Source of the DNA: Claveliimonas acetigenes
GTDB taxonomy: Bacteria > Bacillota > Clostridia > Lachnospirales > Lachnospiraceae
Length of the DNA stretch: 64,000 nucleotides
Reading direction: 5' to 3'
NCBI RefSeq assembly: GCF_025567385.1
Contig: NZ_JAOQJU010000003.1
Coordinates: forward strand, 163,191-227,190
The notes under the pieces are model-generated. The model was not told where the DNA came from and searched no databases. It was given only the letters and a program-made list of their open reading frames with translations. The position numbers and the translations under genes were made by a program. Below, piece after piece: positions 28,285 to 39,154 of the stretch. Each line of letters begins with the position of its first letter. Position 1 is the stretch's first letter.

Positions 28285-28384
28285 ATATTCTATCTTGTCC
28301 ATCTGCCGGGCCTCTGCGGCCGCTTAGGCTATGGGACTGACCCGCTCACCAAGTCTGACCTTCACACTTATGTGTACGTGTCAA

Positions 28385-28458
28385 CGAGCCTGGGGGGATT
28401 CGAACCCTCGACCTACGGCTTAGAAGGCCGTTGCTCTATCCAGCTGAGCTACAGACTC
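28385..28458 (-). tRNA. tRNA-Arg (TCT)
   Basis: 74-base cloverleaf, acceptor GAGTCTG/CAGGCTC, anticodon TCT in ACGGCCT-TCT-AAGCCGT. Confidence 0.95.
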
Positions 28459-28490
28459 ACAATTCTCAAAACCTGTTCAGGCTTTAAGAA

Positions 28491-28561
28491 AGCGGGTGAT
28501 GGGAATCGAACCCACGTATCTAGCTTGGAAGGCTAGTGTTCTACCATTGAACTACACCCGC
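28491..28561 (-). tRNA. tRNA-Gly (TCC)
   Basis: 71-base cloverleaf, acceptor GCGGGTG/CACCCGC, anticodon TCC; differs from the copy at 21614 by a compensating pair in the anticodon stem. Confidence 0.95.
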
Positions 28562-28568
28562 ATAAATA

Positions 28569-28643
<75 letters not shown>

Positions 28644-28681
28644 ACGTTATTCACTTATGCCGTTCTCGCGACACAAGAGTT

Positions 28682-28710
28682 ATTATATATGATGTTCGCA
28701 AGCTTGTCAA
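28682..28710 (-). promoter_or_regulatory. Promoter of the tRNA operon
   Basis: A consensus promoter: TTGACA (28710-28705), 17-base spacer, TATAAT (28687-28682), about 40 bases ahead of tRNA-Pro. Confidence 0.9.
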
Positions 28711-28830
28711 CATCTTTTTTTATTTTTCACAGAATAATTGTAGCAGTCCGGCCCGCGCCATTCGCAAGACGCATATACGATACTTCTCCGCTGCTATGCA
28801 GCTATTTTTGCTCATGAAATGGCACTCCAC

Positions 28831-28863
28831 TCAAAAGCCCCACTATGAGCAAGCTCACGTGGG
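28831..28863 (-). terminator. Terminator after kdpE
   Basis: On the minus strand CCCACGTGAGC and GCTCATAGTGGG pair with one bulge and are followed by CTTTTG, 29 bases past the kdpE stop. The rest of 28711-28830 shows no gene. Confidence 0.6.
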
Positions 28864-28891
28864 TTCAGACCTTTTGACCCTGGCATCATAA

Positions 28892-29593
28892 TTATTCTAC
28901 CCTCATCATTCGATAGCCCACTCCAATATGCGTCTGAATATACTGCGGTGAATTTGGCTGGTTTTCAATTTTTTTGCGAAGCGCCGCCATATAAACACGA
29001 AGTGAAGCAATATCATTCTCCCAGCTGCTTCCCCAAATATTCTGCGTGATATAGGTATGCGTTAAGACTTTGCCGACATTTTTAGCGAGAAGGCAAAGCA
29101 ATTTATATTCAATCGGCGTCAAGTGCAATTCTTCTTCATTTAAATAGGCACAGCCGGCGGCATAATCCACGCGGAGTTTTCCATTGGTAAAAACGGCAGA
29201 CTCAGCAGGAAATTCCTTTTGCATCATCAAAAGACGTCTTTGCGTAACCCGAAGCCTTGCGAGTAATTCCTCGACCGAAAATGGCTTTGTCAAATAATCG
29301 TCTGCACCGGCATCAAGAGCGTCGATTTTATCAGTGTCCTCACTGCGGGCACTTATAACAATGATCGGCATATTCGACCAGGTGCGGATTTTTTCTATTA
29401 CTTCAACGCCATCTATATCCGGCAGCCCCAAATCCAGCAAAACAATATCCGGATTGTGGGAAGACGCTTCTAACACCGCCGCCTGACCGGTAGGAGCTGT
29501 GAGATACCGATAGTCATGTGCCTTTAATGTTGTCGTGATTAGATTTCTTACAGAAGCATCGTCTTCTACAACTAATATAAGTAATTTATTCAT
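28892..29593 (-). CDS. kdpE: KdpE-like response regulator, OmpR family
   Basis: 233 residues: receiver with VEDDASVRN, the phospho-Asp in IVLLDLGLPD and Lys in LTKPFS, then a winged-helix domain (LTPIEYKLLCLLAKNVGKVLTH, YIQTHIGVGYRM). It overlaps kdpD by 8 bases. Partner of KdpD in turning on the potassium operon. Confidence 0.92.
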   Translation of the reverse strand: MNKLLILVVEDDASVRNLITTTLKAHDYRYLTAPTGQAAVLEASSHNPDIVLLDLGLPDIDGVEVIEKIRTWSNMPIIVISARSEDTDKIDALDAGADDYLTKPFSVEELLARLRVTQRRLLMMQKEFPAESAVFTNGKLRVDYAAGCAYLNEEELHLTPIEYKLLCLLAKNVGKVLTHTYITQNIWGSSWENDIASLRVYMAALRKKIENQPNSPQYIQTHIGVGYRMMRVE

Positions 29594-32420
29594 AAACCTT
29601 GACCTCCCCTATAGGTAATGTAAATGTAAATACTGTTCCATGCGGCAGATTATCTGAAACTGTAATTTCTCCGCCGTGAGCATTAATGATAGATTTGCAC
29701 AGTGACAATCCAAGCCCCAGACTGCGTCGGCTGTCCACAATTTGATTCGCGCCGCTGTAAAACATGTCAAATACCCGCGGCTTCATTTCATCTGGTATAC
29801 CGCCGCCGTCATCTGCTACAGAGACTACCGCCTTACCGCCATGTTTCTCTGTCTTAATTTTAATATGAGAGTTTTTAGGCGTATATTTAACGGCGTTGTC
29901 CACCAAATTGATAATTACCTGCACGATAAGCTTCGCATCCATTTTTGCAAGAAGAAACTCGTCCTCATTTTCAACGGTAATATGATGCTCCACGCTTTTG
30001 CGGTTAATATGATGAAGCGCTTCTGTAATCACATCATCTAGCAAGTCTTCGGATATATGAAGATTCAGCCTGCCTTCCTCAATCCGGGTAACGGCAAGCA
30101 AGTTTTCCACAAGGCCTATCAGCCACATGGAATCATCATAAATATCGGTATAAAGCCGTTTTTTTGTATCCTCATCAAAGGAATCACCATTCGATAACAG
30201 ATTGCTTGCATTTCCGGAAATTGACGTCAACGGGGTCCTCAGATCGTGAGAGATAGCCCGAAGCAGATTTGCTCGAAGCTGCTCGTTTTTCGCCAGAACT
30301 GCAGCTTCTTCTTTCTCACGGGCATTTTTTTCATTTTCCAAAGCCAACGCACACTCTCCGATAATGGACAGCAAAATACTGTTCTCAAATGGATCGAGAG
30401 GTTCTTCCCCCATAACAATTCCAATAACGCCATATACCACGTTGTTGACGCGGACGGCAAGATACAGACATTTTGCGCTGGAAAGCGTTTCGGTCGTAGC
30501 CCCGGCGCGCTTATTATTTTTGAACACCCAGTCGGCAACCGCCTTTTCATTATCAGAAGTATATAGTTCTAAATTTTCATTGGCCGCCGGAAAAATATGC
30601 GGCTCTTCCAGTTTTTCCATATCAGCCAAATAAAAAACAATATCTTTCCCCAATAATTTTATCAACTGATTGGAAGTTACAGATATAATTTCCTTTCTGT
30701 CTTTTGATTGCTGCAATAGCTGATTGGTGTCAAATAGTACTTTTGTGCGATATGCCGATCTTGCCGACTGCTTCGCCTGATTTTTGAGCCGTATAGCAAG
30801 GGAGCCTGTCAAAAAAGCTGCCAAAAACATAATAAGAAAGGTTACCGGATAGCCTTGATCATACGCCTGTAATGTAAATTTGGGATCAGTGAACAGAAAG
30901 TTAAAAACCAAAACACTGACAATGGAAGAAATAAGGCCGTAAATTTGATGCTTCGTAATAACCGCGGTAATAAGCACGCCAAGAACATAAACGGTAATTA
31001 TGTTCGCTTCGGCAAATCCAAGATTATGAAAAACGGTTCCAATCAAACTGGAAACAAGCAAAATCGCAATACACTTTAATATATCCGCAGCAGAAAAAAT
31101 GATAGGATTCCTTTTCTTCCCTTTCTTTAGCCGGTAAACGGCCGCATTGGAAACCGTATCGGGAATAATGTGTACATCCAGATTCGGTGCATTCGCAATC
31201 AGTCTCTCCGTCAAAGTCGGTTTGCTGAACAAATGCCGCTTTACCCCGAAGCTTCTCCCGATTACAACTTTAGAGACGCCGGAAAGTCTTGCAAATTCCG
31301 CAATCTGAAAAGGGACGTCCTCACCGTAAACCGTCTCAATTTGAGCGCCAAGCTGTTCAGCAAGGCGCATATTCGCGCGCAGGCGTTTCACATTTTCCTC
31401 ATTCATTTCAGAAAAATCCGGCGTTTCCACAAACAGCGCTGTGAAAGTTCCTTTGAACGCAGCAGCCATTCTTGCGGCAGTGCGGATAATTTTCGCATTA
31501 GAAGGAGAAGACGAAAGACAGACCAATATATGTTCATCCGTATGATAATCTCCGTGGCGTTTCACCCGCGTGTTCTCCGTCAGAATATTCACTCTATCTG
31601 CACACCGGCGCAGTGCAATTTCCCGAAGAGCCGTCAGGTTTTCTACGGTAAAAAAGTTCTCTACTGCTTGTTTTGCCTGTGCTTCCCTATAGACATTTCC
31701 TGCATTAAGGCGATCTATAAGCTCCTGCGGCTCAATATCTACCAGTTCAACCTGATCGGCGTTATCAAATAAAGAGTCAGGGATTCGTTCCCTCACAAAA
31801 ACTTCTGTAATGGACGCAACTACATCGCACAGGCTTTCAATGTGCTGTACATTTACGGTTGTATAAACATCTATACCGGCGTTCAAAAGCTCCTTAATAT
31901 CCTGGTACCGCTTTGTGTGGCGGCACCCCTGTGCATTTGTATGGGCAAGCTCGTCCACAAGCATAAGCTGCGGTTTTCTTTTCAGCGCCGCATCAATATC
32001 AAATTCGCGCAGTGTAATTCCATTATATTCGATTTCCTTTACGGGAAGAAGTTCCAAACCATTCAAAAGCGCTGCTGTTTTAGGGCGTGCGTGCGGCTCA
32101 ATATAACCGGCCACCACATCTGCCCCCTGATTTTTTGCTATATGAGCCGCTTTCAGCATGGCATAAGTTTTCCCTACGCCGGCCGCATACCCAAAAAAGA
32201 TTTTCAAATGTCCCCTGGTTTGATTTTCTTCTTCAACCCGGATTACTTTTAACAGCTCATCCGGATTTAATCTGGATTCGCTCATACACTCACCTCCCAG
32301 TCCTTCACGTTCTTTCATCTGCAAATCATTTTGAACAAGAAAACAATCCAGCTTTCTCATAATAAAGTAACCCAAAATAAATATAAATACAACTGCGCAA
32401 ATTAAAATAAATTCTTCCAT
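29586..32420 (-). CDS. kdpD: KdpD sensor kinase with an extra N-terminal membrane segment
   Basis: From ATG 32420 the frame encodes about 944 residues. It begins with a membrane helix and about 20 more residues not usual in KdpD. Canonical KdpD follows from MSESRLNPDE (internal ATG at 32285 with its own GGGAGGTGAG): the ATP-binding domain (FGYAAGVGKTYAML, LVDELAHTN), a USP-like domain, four membrane helices, a GAF-like region, HisKA (AISHDLRTPLTSISGN) and an ATPase domain (INLVDNAVKYTP, GLGLSLCKSI). KdpD senses K+ limitation or ionic stress. Either two start sites give two forms, or a small membrane protein has fused in frame. Confidence 0.88.
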   Translation of the reverse strand: MEEFILICAVVFIFILGYFIMRKLDCFLVQNDLQMKEREGLGGECMSESRLNPDELLKVIRVEEENQTRGHLKIFFGYAAGVGKTYAMLKAAHIAKNQGADVVAGYIEPHARPKTAALLNGLELLPVKEIEYNGITLREFDIDAALKRKPQLMLVDELAHTNAQGCRHTKRYQDIKELLNAGIDVYTTVNVQHIESLCDVVASITEVFVRERIPDSLFDNADQVELVDIEPQELIDRLNAGNVYREAQAKQAVENFFTVENLTALREIALRRCADRVNILTENTRVKRHGDYHTDEHILVCLSSSPSNAKIIRTAARMAAAFKGTFTALFVETPDFSEMNEENVKRLRANMRLAEQLGAQIETVYGEDVPFQIAEFARLSGVSKVVIGRSFGVKRHLFSKPTLTERLIANAPNLDVHIIPDTVSNAAVYRLKKGKKRNPIIFSAADILKCIAILLVSSLIGTVFHNLGFAEANIITVYVLGVLITAVITKHQIYGLISSIVSVLVFNFLFTDPKFTLQAYDQGYPVTFLIMFLAAFLTGSLAIRLKNQAKQSARSAYRTKVLFDTNQLLQQSKDRKEIISVTSNQLIKLLGKDIVFYLADMEKLEEPHIFPAANENLELYTSDNEKAVADWVFKNNKRAGATTETLSSAKCLYLAVRVNNVVYGVIGIVMGEEPLDPFENSILLSIIGECALALENEKNAREKEEAAVLAKNEQLRANLLRAISHDLRTPLTSISGNASNLLSNGDSFDEDTKKRLYTDIYDDSMWLIGLVENLLAVTRIEEGRLNLHISEDLLDDVITEALHHINRKSVEHHITVENEDEFLLAKMDAKLIVQVIINLVDNAVKYTPKNSHIKIKTEKHGGKAVVSVADDGGGIPDEMKPRVFDMFYSGANQIVDSRRSLGLGLSLCKSIINAHGGEITVSDNLPHGTVFTFTLPIGEVKVYE

Positions 32421-32441
32421 ACCGCCGATTTCCTTCACAAA

Positions 32442-33092
32442 TTAAATATGAAAACATTTTTGAATGCTCTTGATATCTCCGAGAACAAGCATCGTATCAT
32501 CCTTCGGCAAAGGAGTCTCCGGGCTGATTCTCAAATTCATCACACCGTTATGTTTCAGCGCCATAATATTAATATTATATTTCTTCCGTATGTCTAATTG
32601 ACCGATTGTTTTTCCGGTCCACCCAATTGGCACAGACATTTCAAAAATAGCGTGTTCTTCGTCTAACTCTATGTAATCAAGGATATGGTCGGCGCTATAA
32701 CGAATTGCCGTCCAGTCTGCAAGCTGCCGTTCCGGATAGACAACCTCGTCAGCGCCGTTTCGCAAAAGAAATTTAGCGTGAACATCTCTGGCGGCACGGG
32801 ACACCACCATTTTGGCTCCAAGTTCTTTTAGAAGCGAAGTGGTTTCTAACGAATTTTGAAAATTATCTCCAATTGCTACGATACATACATCAAAATTCCG
32901 AACGCCAAGCGAACTTAAAAAATCCTCGTTTGTTGCGTCTCCGATCTGCGCATTTGTCACAAACGGAAGAACAGCCTCCACACGCCGTTCTTCTTTATCT
33001 ACCGCCATCACCTGATGATGCCGTTCGTCCAGCTTCATAGCAATATGTCTTCCAAACCTTCCAAGACCTATCAGTAAAATAGATTTCATCAT
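32442..33092 (-). CDS. ktrA: Potassium uptake regulatory subunit, TrkA/KtrA family
   Basis: 216 residues: an N-terminal RCK/Rossmann domain with IGLGRFGRHIA, and a C-terminal RCK_C domain. It gates the membrane subunit encoded just upstream (9-base gap) in response to nucleotides. KtrA-type length (single RCK unit) rather than the double unit of TrkA. Confidence 0.9.
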   Translation of the reverse strand: MMKSILLIGLGRFGRHIAMKLDERHHQVMAVDKEERRVEAVLPFVTNAQIGDATNEDFLSSLGVRNFDVCIVAIGDNFQNSLETTSLLKELGAKMVVSRAARDVHAKFLLRNGADEVVYPERQLADWTAIRYSADHILDYIELDEEHAIFEMSVPIGWTGKTIGQLDIRKKYNINIMALKHNGVMNLRISPETPLPKDDTMLVLGDIKSIQKCFHI

Positions 33093-33101
33093 TTTTCTCC
33101 T

Positions 33102-34442
33102 TTACCCTACTGTTATTTTTTCCTGCGGATATTTAGAGCCGTTTGATGCTTTCTCGGAGATTGCGGCGAATATCAATGTCAAACCGCCGACCCTGCCAAA
33201 AAACATCAGGCAAATTAAAATCATATGAGAGACTATGCCAAGTTCCGGTGTGATTCCAAGCGATAATCCAACCGTGCCGATTGCAGATGCTGTTTCAAAT
33301 AAAGCTGTTATTAACGGGATATTTTCTATCCCGCTAATAATCATACCTCCGGCAAGAAACAAAGTAATATACATTAAAAAAATCGTAGCTGCATTTCTTA
33401 TCGTATTGTCAGGAATCCTCCTCTTAAAAAAGTGGGCATGTTCTTTCTTTCGGAACACAGATAATGCGCAGGAAACGAGGACGGCAAGCGTCGTCGTTTT
33501 CATGCCTCCTGCGGTAGAACCGGGGGAACCGCCCGTCAGCATAAGAATTATAATAAGCATCTGCCCAACCTCACTAACCCTCGTCAAATCCGCCGTATTA
33601 AAGCCGGCGGTTCTCGGTGTAACCGATTGAAACAGTGCGGTCCATACTCTCTCAGCAAACGGCATTTGCGAAAACTCAAAAAAATAAAAATAAATTGCGG
33701 GCAAAAGTATAAGAGTGCCGGTTACTGTAAGAATGACTTTGCTTTGCATACGGTACTTTTTAAAATGCCACGTATTGTTCTTTATGTCCTCCCAAGTAAG
33801 AAAGCCTATGCCCCCGATAATAATCAGCGCCATAATCGTAATATTTACAACCGGCTGCACAGAGTAAGAAGTCAATGAGGAAAACGGCTGTTTTACACCT
33901 ATTAAATCAAACCCCGCATTACAAAATGCAGAAACCGAGTGAAACAGTGCATACCAGATCCCTTTAAAAATTCCAAAATCCCTGCAAAAAACAGGCGCTA
34001 AAACAGCCGTCCCGATTAACTCAACAGAAATGGCTGTTTTTAAGATAAACTTCGTTCTCCTCACAATACCGCCAACATTAGGCGCTGCAATCGCCTCCTG
34101 CATTGTACTTCGCTGCATCAGGCCTATTTTGCGTCCCGAAACCGCCGCAATCGAAACGGCAATTGTAACAATCCCCATTCCTCCGATCTGAATCAGCAGC
34201 AAGATGATACCCTGCCCGAACATAGACCAATAGGTTGCTGTATCGTGAATAACCAACCCGGTTACGCAGACTGCAGAGGTTGCAGTGAACAGCGCATCGG
34301 AAAACGAAGCGCCCTTGCCGCTTCGGGCGGCAATCGGCAGCATGAGCATCAGACTTCCGATCAAGATAACAGATAAGAACCCCAAAATAATAATCTGAAA
34401 GGATGTAATATGATAATGCTTTGATTTTTTTCTTTTCTGCAT
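33102..34442 (-). CDS. ktrB: Potassium transporter membrane subunit, TrkH/KtrB family
   Basis: 446 residues with repeated M1-P-M2 units. Selectivity-loop motifs are TSAVCVTGLVI, SAFCNAGFDLIG, TPRTAGFNTAD and SAIGTVGLSLG. With KtrA it forms a Na+-assisted K+ channel. It lies between kdpC and kdpD, an unusual combination of two K+ systems in one operon. Confidence 0.9.
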   Translation of the reverse strand: MQKRKKSKHYHITSFQIIILGFLSVILIGSLMLMLPIAARSGKGASFSDALFTATSAVCVTGLVIHDTATYWSMFGQGIILLLIQIGGMGIVTIAVSIAAVSGRKIGLMQRSTMQEAIAAPNVGGIVRRTKFILKTAISVELIGTAVLAPVFCRDFGIFKGIWYALFHSVSAFCNAGFDLIGVKQPFSSLTSYSVQPVVNITIMALIIIGGIGFLTWEDIKNNTWHFKKYRMQSKVILTVTGTLILLPAIYFYFFEFSQMPFAERVWTALFQSVTPRTAGFNTADLTRVSEVGQMLIIILMLTGGSPGSTAGGMKTTTLAVLVSCALSVFRKKEHAHFFKRRIPDNTIRNAATIFLMYITLFLAGGMIISGIENIPLITALFETASAIGTVGLSLGITPELGIVSHMILICLMFFGRVGGLTLIFAAISEKASNGSKYPQEKITVG

Positions 34443-34544
34443 AACTTATATATCCCCGTTATCTTAATTGCTTTTTATACTTCCTTTATTCTATCTTTAT
34501 TGATATTAAATTCGTATAAATAACCCTGCTGCCGAATTAAAATT

Positions 34545-35147
34545 CTATAAAATACCATCCAGCATCAAATTAACTTTTAGGACATTTACAGTTTCTTCCC
34601 CAAAGATGCCCAAAAATCTGCCATCCGTACATTCATCAATTATTTTCTCCACCTCATCCTCCGTCATATGATTAGCTTTTGCAATTCTGGCCGTCTGATA
34701 CTTGGCAGCAGCGGGAGAAATATGCGGATCAAGTCCGCTGCCGGAACAAGTGACAAGATCAACGGGAATTGCGGTTTCATCCATCTCCGGGTTTGCTTTG
34801 CGCAGTTTTTCTACTCGCTCTGCAACCAGCGCTTTGTATTCTTCACTTGCAGGACTTAAATTTGACGGCGACGCATACATGAGCGTTTTTCCTTTTTCAT
34901 CCTTATAGGTTGAAACGTCAATATTCATAATTCGTCCCCACATATGCGCGTCATCCGTATATTGCTGTCCTAAAAGCTCGCAGCCATATTTTTTCCCGTC
35001 AACCTCAATGATACTGCCATTTGCCTTATCCGGGAAAACAAGCCGGGCTATCCCCGTTACAACGCCTGTATAAACAATACCGCAAATCACAGTAAAAATC
35101 AGAAAAATAGCAGCCGCTTCCGGTAATGTATTTTTTAATGTTTTCAT
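34545..35147 (-). CDS. kdpC: Potassium-transporting ATPase subunit C
   Basis: 200 residues: one N-terminal membrane helix and an extracytoplasmic domain with SNLSPASEEY and TCSGSGLDPHISPAAA, the KdpC hallmark. It links KdpA and KdpB and raises ATP affinity. 13 bases after kdpB. Confidence 0.95.
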   Translation of the reverse strand: MKTLKNTLPEAAAIFLIFTVICGIVYTGVVTGIARLVFPDKANGSIIEVDGKKYGCELLGQQYTDDAHMWGRIMNIDVSTYKDEKGKTLMYASPSNLSPASEEYKALVAERVEKLRKANPEMDETAIPVDLVTCSGSGLDPHISPAAAKYQTARIAKANHMTEDEVEKIIDECTDGRFLGIFGEETVNVLKVNLMLDGIL

Positions 35148-35160
35148 CGCCCATACCTCC

Positions 35161-37230
35161 TTAGACCAATCCTAAAACGACTAATAACATATCAATCAGT
35201 TTCACAAAGATAAACGGAGCCGCAAGTCCGCCCAAACCATAAATCAGCAAATTACGTGACAACAGTTTCCCTGCCGGGACCTCTCTGTATTTTACGCCCT
35301 TCAGCGCCAGGGGAATCAATGCAATGATAATCAACGCATTATAAATAATCGCGGAAAGCACGGCGCTTTGCGGAGAATACAGTCTCATAATATTGAGCGC
35401 GGAAAGCCCCGGATACAATCCCATAAACAGCGCAGGTATAATAGCAAAATACTTTGCCACATCGTTTGCAATTGAAAAAGTAGTCAAACTTCCTCTTGTC
35501 ATCAAAAGCTGTTTCCCAATACGGACAATATCAATCAGTTTTGTAGGAGACGAATCCAAATCCACCATATTCCCCGCTTCCTTTGCCGCTTGCGTCCCGG
35601 TATTCATTGCCACCGCCACATCAGCCTGTGCAAGAGCCGGGGCATCGTTTGTTCCGTCGCCCGTCATTGCTACCAAATGCCCTTTCGCCTGAAAATCACG
35701 GATCATTTGCAGTTTCCCCTCCGGGGTTGCTTCTGCAAGGAAGTCATCTACACCTGCTTCAGCGGCAATCGCTGCGGCCGTCATCGGATTATCACCTGTA
35801 ATCATAATGGTTTTGATACCCATTTTACGAAGATCAGCAAATTTCTCTTGAACCCCCTGTTTAATAATATCTTTTAAATGAATTACTCCAAGTATTTTAT
35901 GATTTTTAGCAACAACCAGGGGTGTTCCTCCTTGCTTGGCTATATCCTGCACGATGCGGCTGCATTCTTTAGAATAAATACCGCCCGCCTGGGTGACATA
36001 CGCCTGCATTGCCTCAGCAGCGCCCTTCCGGATTTCATTGCCGTCAAAATTAACACCGCTCATCCGTGTCTTTGCCGAAAAAGGGATAAATGTCATATCC
36101 TTGTCCGCCAGTTTTCTTCCTCTTATACCATATTTATCTTTTGCAAGAATCACAACACTTCTGCCTTCCGGCGTTTCGTCTGCAAGGCTGGAAAGCTGCG
36201 CGGCATCGGCAAGCTCTTCTTCGCTTGTACCGTCTACCGGAATCAATGCGTGAGCCTGTCGGTTGCCAAGGGTGATTGTTCCCGTCTTATCGAGCATCAA
36301 TATATCCACATCTCCGGCAGCTTCAATCGCTCTTCCGCTCATAGCCAACACATTTGCCTGGTTCAGCCTCGACATACCGGCAATACCGATTGCCGAAAGC
36401 AGCGCGCCGATGGTAGTGGGGGCAAGACAAACCAGTAAGGCTATCAGCGTTGTAATAGAAGTGGGATTTTCTATTCCCGCCTGCTTTGCCGAAAATACGG
36501 AATAGGTATAGAGCGCCATTGTAACAAGGATAAAGATTATGGAAAGCGCAACAAGAAAAATCTGCAAAGCAATTTCATTGGGCGTCTTTTTTCTTGCCGC
36601 ACCCTCAACCATCGCAATCATTTTATCAAGAAAGCTTTCTCCTGCTTCGCTGGTAATCCGCAGCACAATCCAATCAGACAATACGGTAGTTCCTCCTGTT
36701 ACGGCGCTTCTGTCGCCGCCTGCTTCACGAATGACGGGAGCAGATTCACCGGTAATCGCACTTTCATCTACTGACGCAGCACCTTCAATCACTTCACCGT
36801 CACCAGGGATCTGTTCTCCCGCTTTCACGATAACAATGTCACCCTTTTTCAACGCTGCAGAAGATACATCTGTAATCTGCTCTTTTCTGTCAACAGAAGG
36901 AATTTTATGCGCCTCTACATCTTTTTTAGAAGCTCTTAAAGAATCCGCCTGCGCTTTGCCTCTGCCTTCCGCGATAGCTTCCGCAAAATTTGCAAATATG
37001 CAGGTAAACCACAAAATTACCGCAATTGCCAGCGTATATCCGCTGGAAGTATCCTTGAAGCCGAACAGAGAAAGAATCCATAATCCGGTTGTCAAAATCG
37101 CGGATATATACACCAAGAACATAACAGGATTCTGCACTTGCGTTTTCGGGCTCAGTTTAATAAATGAATCTTTTATTGCTCTGCCAATCATTTTTCTATC
37201 AGCAAAAGCGCTTTTTGTTGACTGTGCCAT
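35161..37230 (-). CDS. kdpB: Potassium-transporting P-type ATPase subunit B
   Basis: 689 residues. Phosphorylation site [11 protein letters not shown], actuator motif ITGESAPV, hinge [21 protein letters not shown] and ATP-binding FSAKTRMSG. It is the catalytic subunit of the KdpFABC K+ pump. 12 bases after kdpA. Confidence 0.97.
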   Translation of the reverse strand: MAQSTKSAFADRKMIGRAIKDSFIKLSPKTQVQNPVMFLVYISAILTTGLWILSLFGFKDTSSGYTLAIAVILWFTCIFANFAEAIAEGRGKAQADSLRASKKDVEAHKIPSVDRKEQITDVSSAALKKGDIVIVKAGEQIPGDGEVIEGAASVDESAITGESAPVIREAGGDRSAVTGGTTVLSDWIVLRITSEAGESFLDKMIAMVEGAARKKTPNEIALQIFLVALSIIFILVTMALYTYSVFSAKQAGIENPTSITTLIALLVCLAPTTIGALLSAIGIAGMSRLNQANVLAMSGRAIEAAGDVDILMLDKTGTITLGNRQAHALIPVDGTSEEELADAAQLSSLADETPEGRSVVILAKDKYGIRGRKLADKDMTFIPFSAKTRMSGVNFDGNEIRKGAAEAMQAYVTQAGGIYSKECSRIVQDIAKQGGTPLVVAKNHKILGVIHLKDIIKQGVQEKFADLRKMGIKTIMITGDNPMTAAAIAAEAGVDDFLAEATPEGKLQMIRDFQAKGHLVAMTGDGTNDAPALAQADVAVAMNTGTQAAKEAGNMVDLDSSPTKLIDIVRIGKQLLMTRGSLTTFSIANDVAKYFAIIPALFMGLYPGLSALNIMRLYSPQSAVLSAIIYNALIIIALIPLALKGVKYREVPAGKLLSRNLLIYGLGGLAAPFIFVKLIDMLLVVLGLV

Positions 37231-37242
37231 GTCACTACCTCC

Positions 37243-39060
37243 TTACACAATACTTTGGAAAAATTCTGCAATCGGCCCCAGTGCCAGCGCCGGGAAAAAG
37301 CTGAGCGCGCCAACAAGCAGAACAATAAAAATCAGTAAAAACACAAACATTGCATTGGTAGTAGAAAGCGTACCGGCTGTTGTTGCAATCTTTTTCTTTC
37401 CGGCAAGACTTCCTGCTACTGCCAATGTCCCTATAATAGGAAGAAATCGTGCAAATAGCATGACAAGCCCAAGGGAAATATTCAAAAATACCGTGTTTGC
37501 ATTAAATCCGGCAAATGCTGAACCGTTGTTGCCTCCGCAGGAAGAATACGCATAAAGTAATTCTGAAAACCCGCGCGCTCCTCCATTATTAAGACTGTCC
37601 GCAACGCTTGGAACAATAGCTGCTATACCGCTTCCCACAAGAATGGCAACGGGTGTCGCAAGGCATACAGCAACGGCCCATTTCATTTCATACGGTTCTA
37701 TTTTCTTGCCTAAAAACTCCGGCGTTCTTCCCACCATCAATCCGGCAATAAATACCGTTAAAATGGCAAAAGCAAGCATGCCATACAGTCCACAGCCGAC
37801 GCCGCCGAAAATCACCTCTCCCAATTGCATAAGAAGCATTGTAATCATACCGCCAAGCGGCGTATAGCTGTCATGCATAGAATTAACAGAGCCGTTGGAA
37901 GCTGCTGTGGTAAATACCGCCCATGTGGAAGATGCAGCAATACCGAAACGTGTTTCTTTTCCTTCCATATTTCCGCCCGCCTGACCGTCCATAGAAATAT
38001 CTACGGAGCCGTCTTGTGCAAGCTGCGGCGTGGCAAGCTGCTCATTAACAGCAACCACGGCAAGCGCCGCCACAAGGCAAATAAACATTGCCATAAAAAT
38101 TGCTCTGCCTTGTTTTTTGTTTTTTACCGCGCTTCCGAAGGTAAAACAGAGCGCGGCAGGTATCAAAAGCAGTGAAATCATCTCAATAATGTTTGTAAAC
38201 GCATTCGGATTTTCCAACGGATGCGCTGAATTGACACCATTAAATCCGCCACCGTTTGTACCTGTCTGCTTAATGGCAACTTGACTGGCGGCCGGTCCCA
38301 TCGGGACAAATTGTTCTGTCACGATTTCTGCATCCTCAATCACCTGTCCATCCACGGTAACGGTTTCTGTTTCAGGGTCGATTTCTGCATTTTCAAGGAT
38401 TGTGCCATCAGCGCTCACTGCAATCGGTTCTACAAGAGATACCGTTTCAGCGCCCTTCAGATTTTGAATCACACCGCCGCCGACTAACAACAACGAAATT
38501 ACCAAATTAAGCGGAATAAGGATATGAATTACGATCCTTGTCATGTCTACCCAAAAACTTCCCAGGCCGTCACTTTTTACTTTGATAAGTCCCCTAATCA
38601 GCGCAAATAGAACAGCAATACCCGTTGCTGCTGAAACAAAATTTTGTACCGTCAGCCCAAGCGCCTGTGTCAAATAACTCAATGTGGATTCACCGCTGTA
38701 TGCCTGCCAATTCGTATTCGTCACAAAACTGACGGCGGTATTAAAAGACAAATCCCATTTAACTCCCGGCAATCCTTGTGGATTTCCGGGTAGAACACCT
38801 TGTAAAAGCTGAAGTAAAAACAAGAACAAAAGTCCGACACCCGAAAAAGCAAGAACAGAAACCGTATACTTTTTCCAATTCATCTGTTCCTCTTTATTTA
38901 CTCTCAGCACCTTATATACTGCATTTTCGCAGGGTGTAAGGATTTTTGATAAAAAAGTTTTTTCGCCGTTCATTACTTTTTTGATATATGCCCCCAGCGG
39001 AATTGCAAGGGCAACAAGAACGGCAAGATACAATATGTACTGAATTACTGTGCTCATCAC
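37243..39060 (-). CDS. kdpA: Potassium-transporting ATPase subunit A
   Basis: 605 residues, about ten helices, K+-selectivity loops including FVTNTNWQAYSGE and TNGGGFNGVNSAHP. A longer acidic external loop (about residues 215-250) has repeated Asp/Glu/Thr. It forms the ion channel of the pump. It follows a small membrane protein instead of a recognisable KdpF. Confidence 0.96.
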   Translation of the reverse strand: MMSTVIQYILYLAVLVALAIPLGAYIKKVMNGEKTFLSKILTPCENAVYKVLRVNKEEQMNWKKYTVSVLAFSGVGLLFLFLLQLLQGVLPGNPQGLPGVKWDLSFNTAVSFVTNTNWQAYSGESTLSYLTQALGLTVQNFVSAATGIAVLFALIRGLIKVKSDGLGSFWVDMTRIVIHILIPLNLVISLLLVGGGVIQNLKGAETVSLVEPIAVSADGTILENAEIDPETETVTVDGQVIEDAEIVTEQFVPMGPAASQVAIKQTGTNGGGFNGVNSAHPLENPNAFTNIIEMISLLLIPAALCFTFGSAVKNKKQGRAIFMAMFICLVAALAVVAVNEQLATPQLAQDGSVDISMDGQAGGNMEGKETRFGIAASSTWAVFTTAASNGSVNSMHDSYTPLGGMITMLLMQLGEVIFGGVGCGLYGMLAFAILTVFIAGLMVGRTPEFLGKKIEPYEMKWAVAVCLATPVAILVGSGIAAIVPSVADSLNNGGARGFSELLYAYSSCGGNNGSAFAGFNANTVFLNISLGLVMLFARFLPIIGTLAVAGSLAGKKKIATTAGTLSTTNAMFVFLLIFIVLLVGALSFFPALALGPIAEFFQSIV

Positions 39061-39154
39061 TTAAAATCTCCTCATCTTTTTTTTTGCATTTTATTATCTT
39101 CTGTATTAAAACGGGATTACCAAGCCGCGTTCGAAATTAAAGTTTTATAAAAGC

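Noticed and set aside
35878..37555. Plus-strand frames of 186 and 338 codons over kdpB
   Set aside because: Antisense shadows of a clear kdpB with all P-type ATPase motifs.
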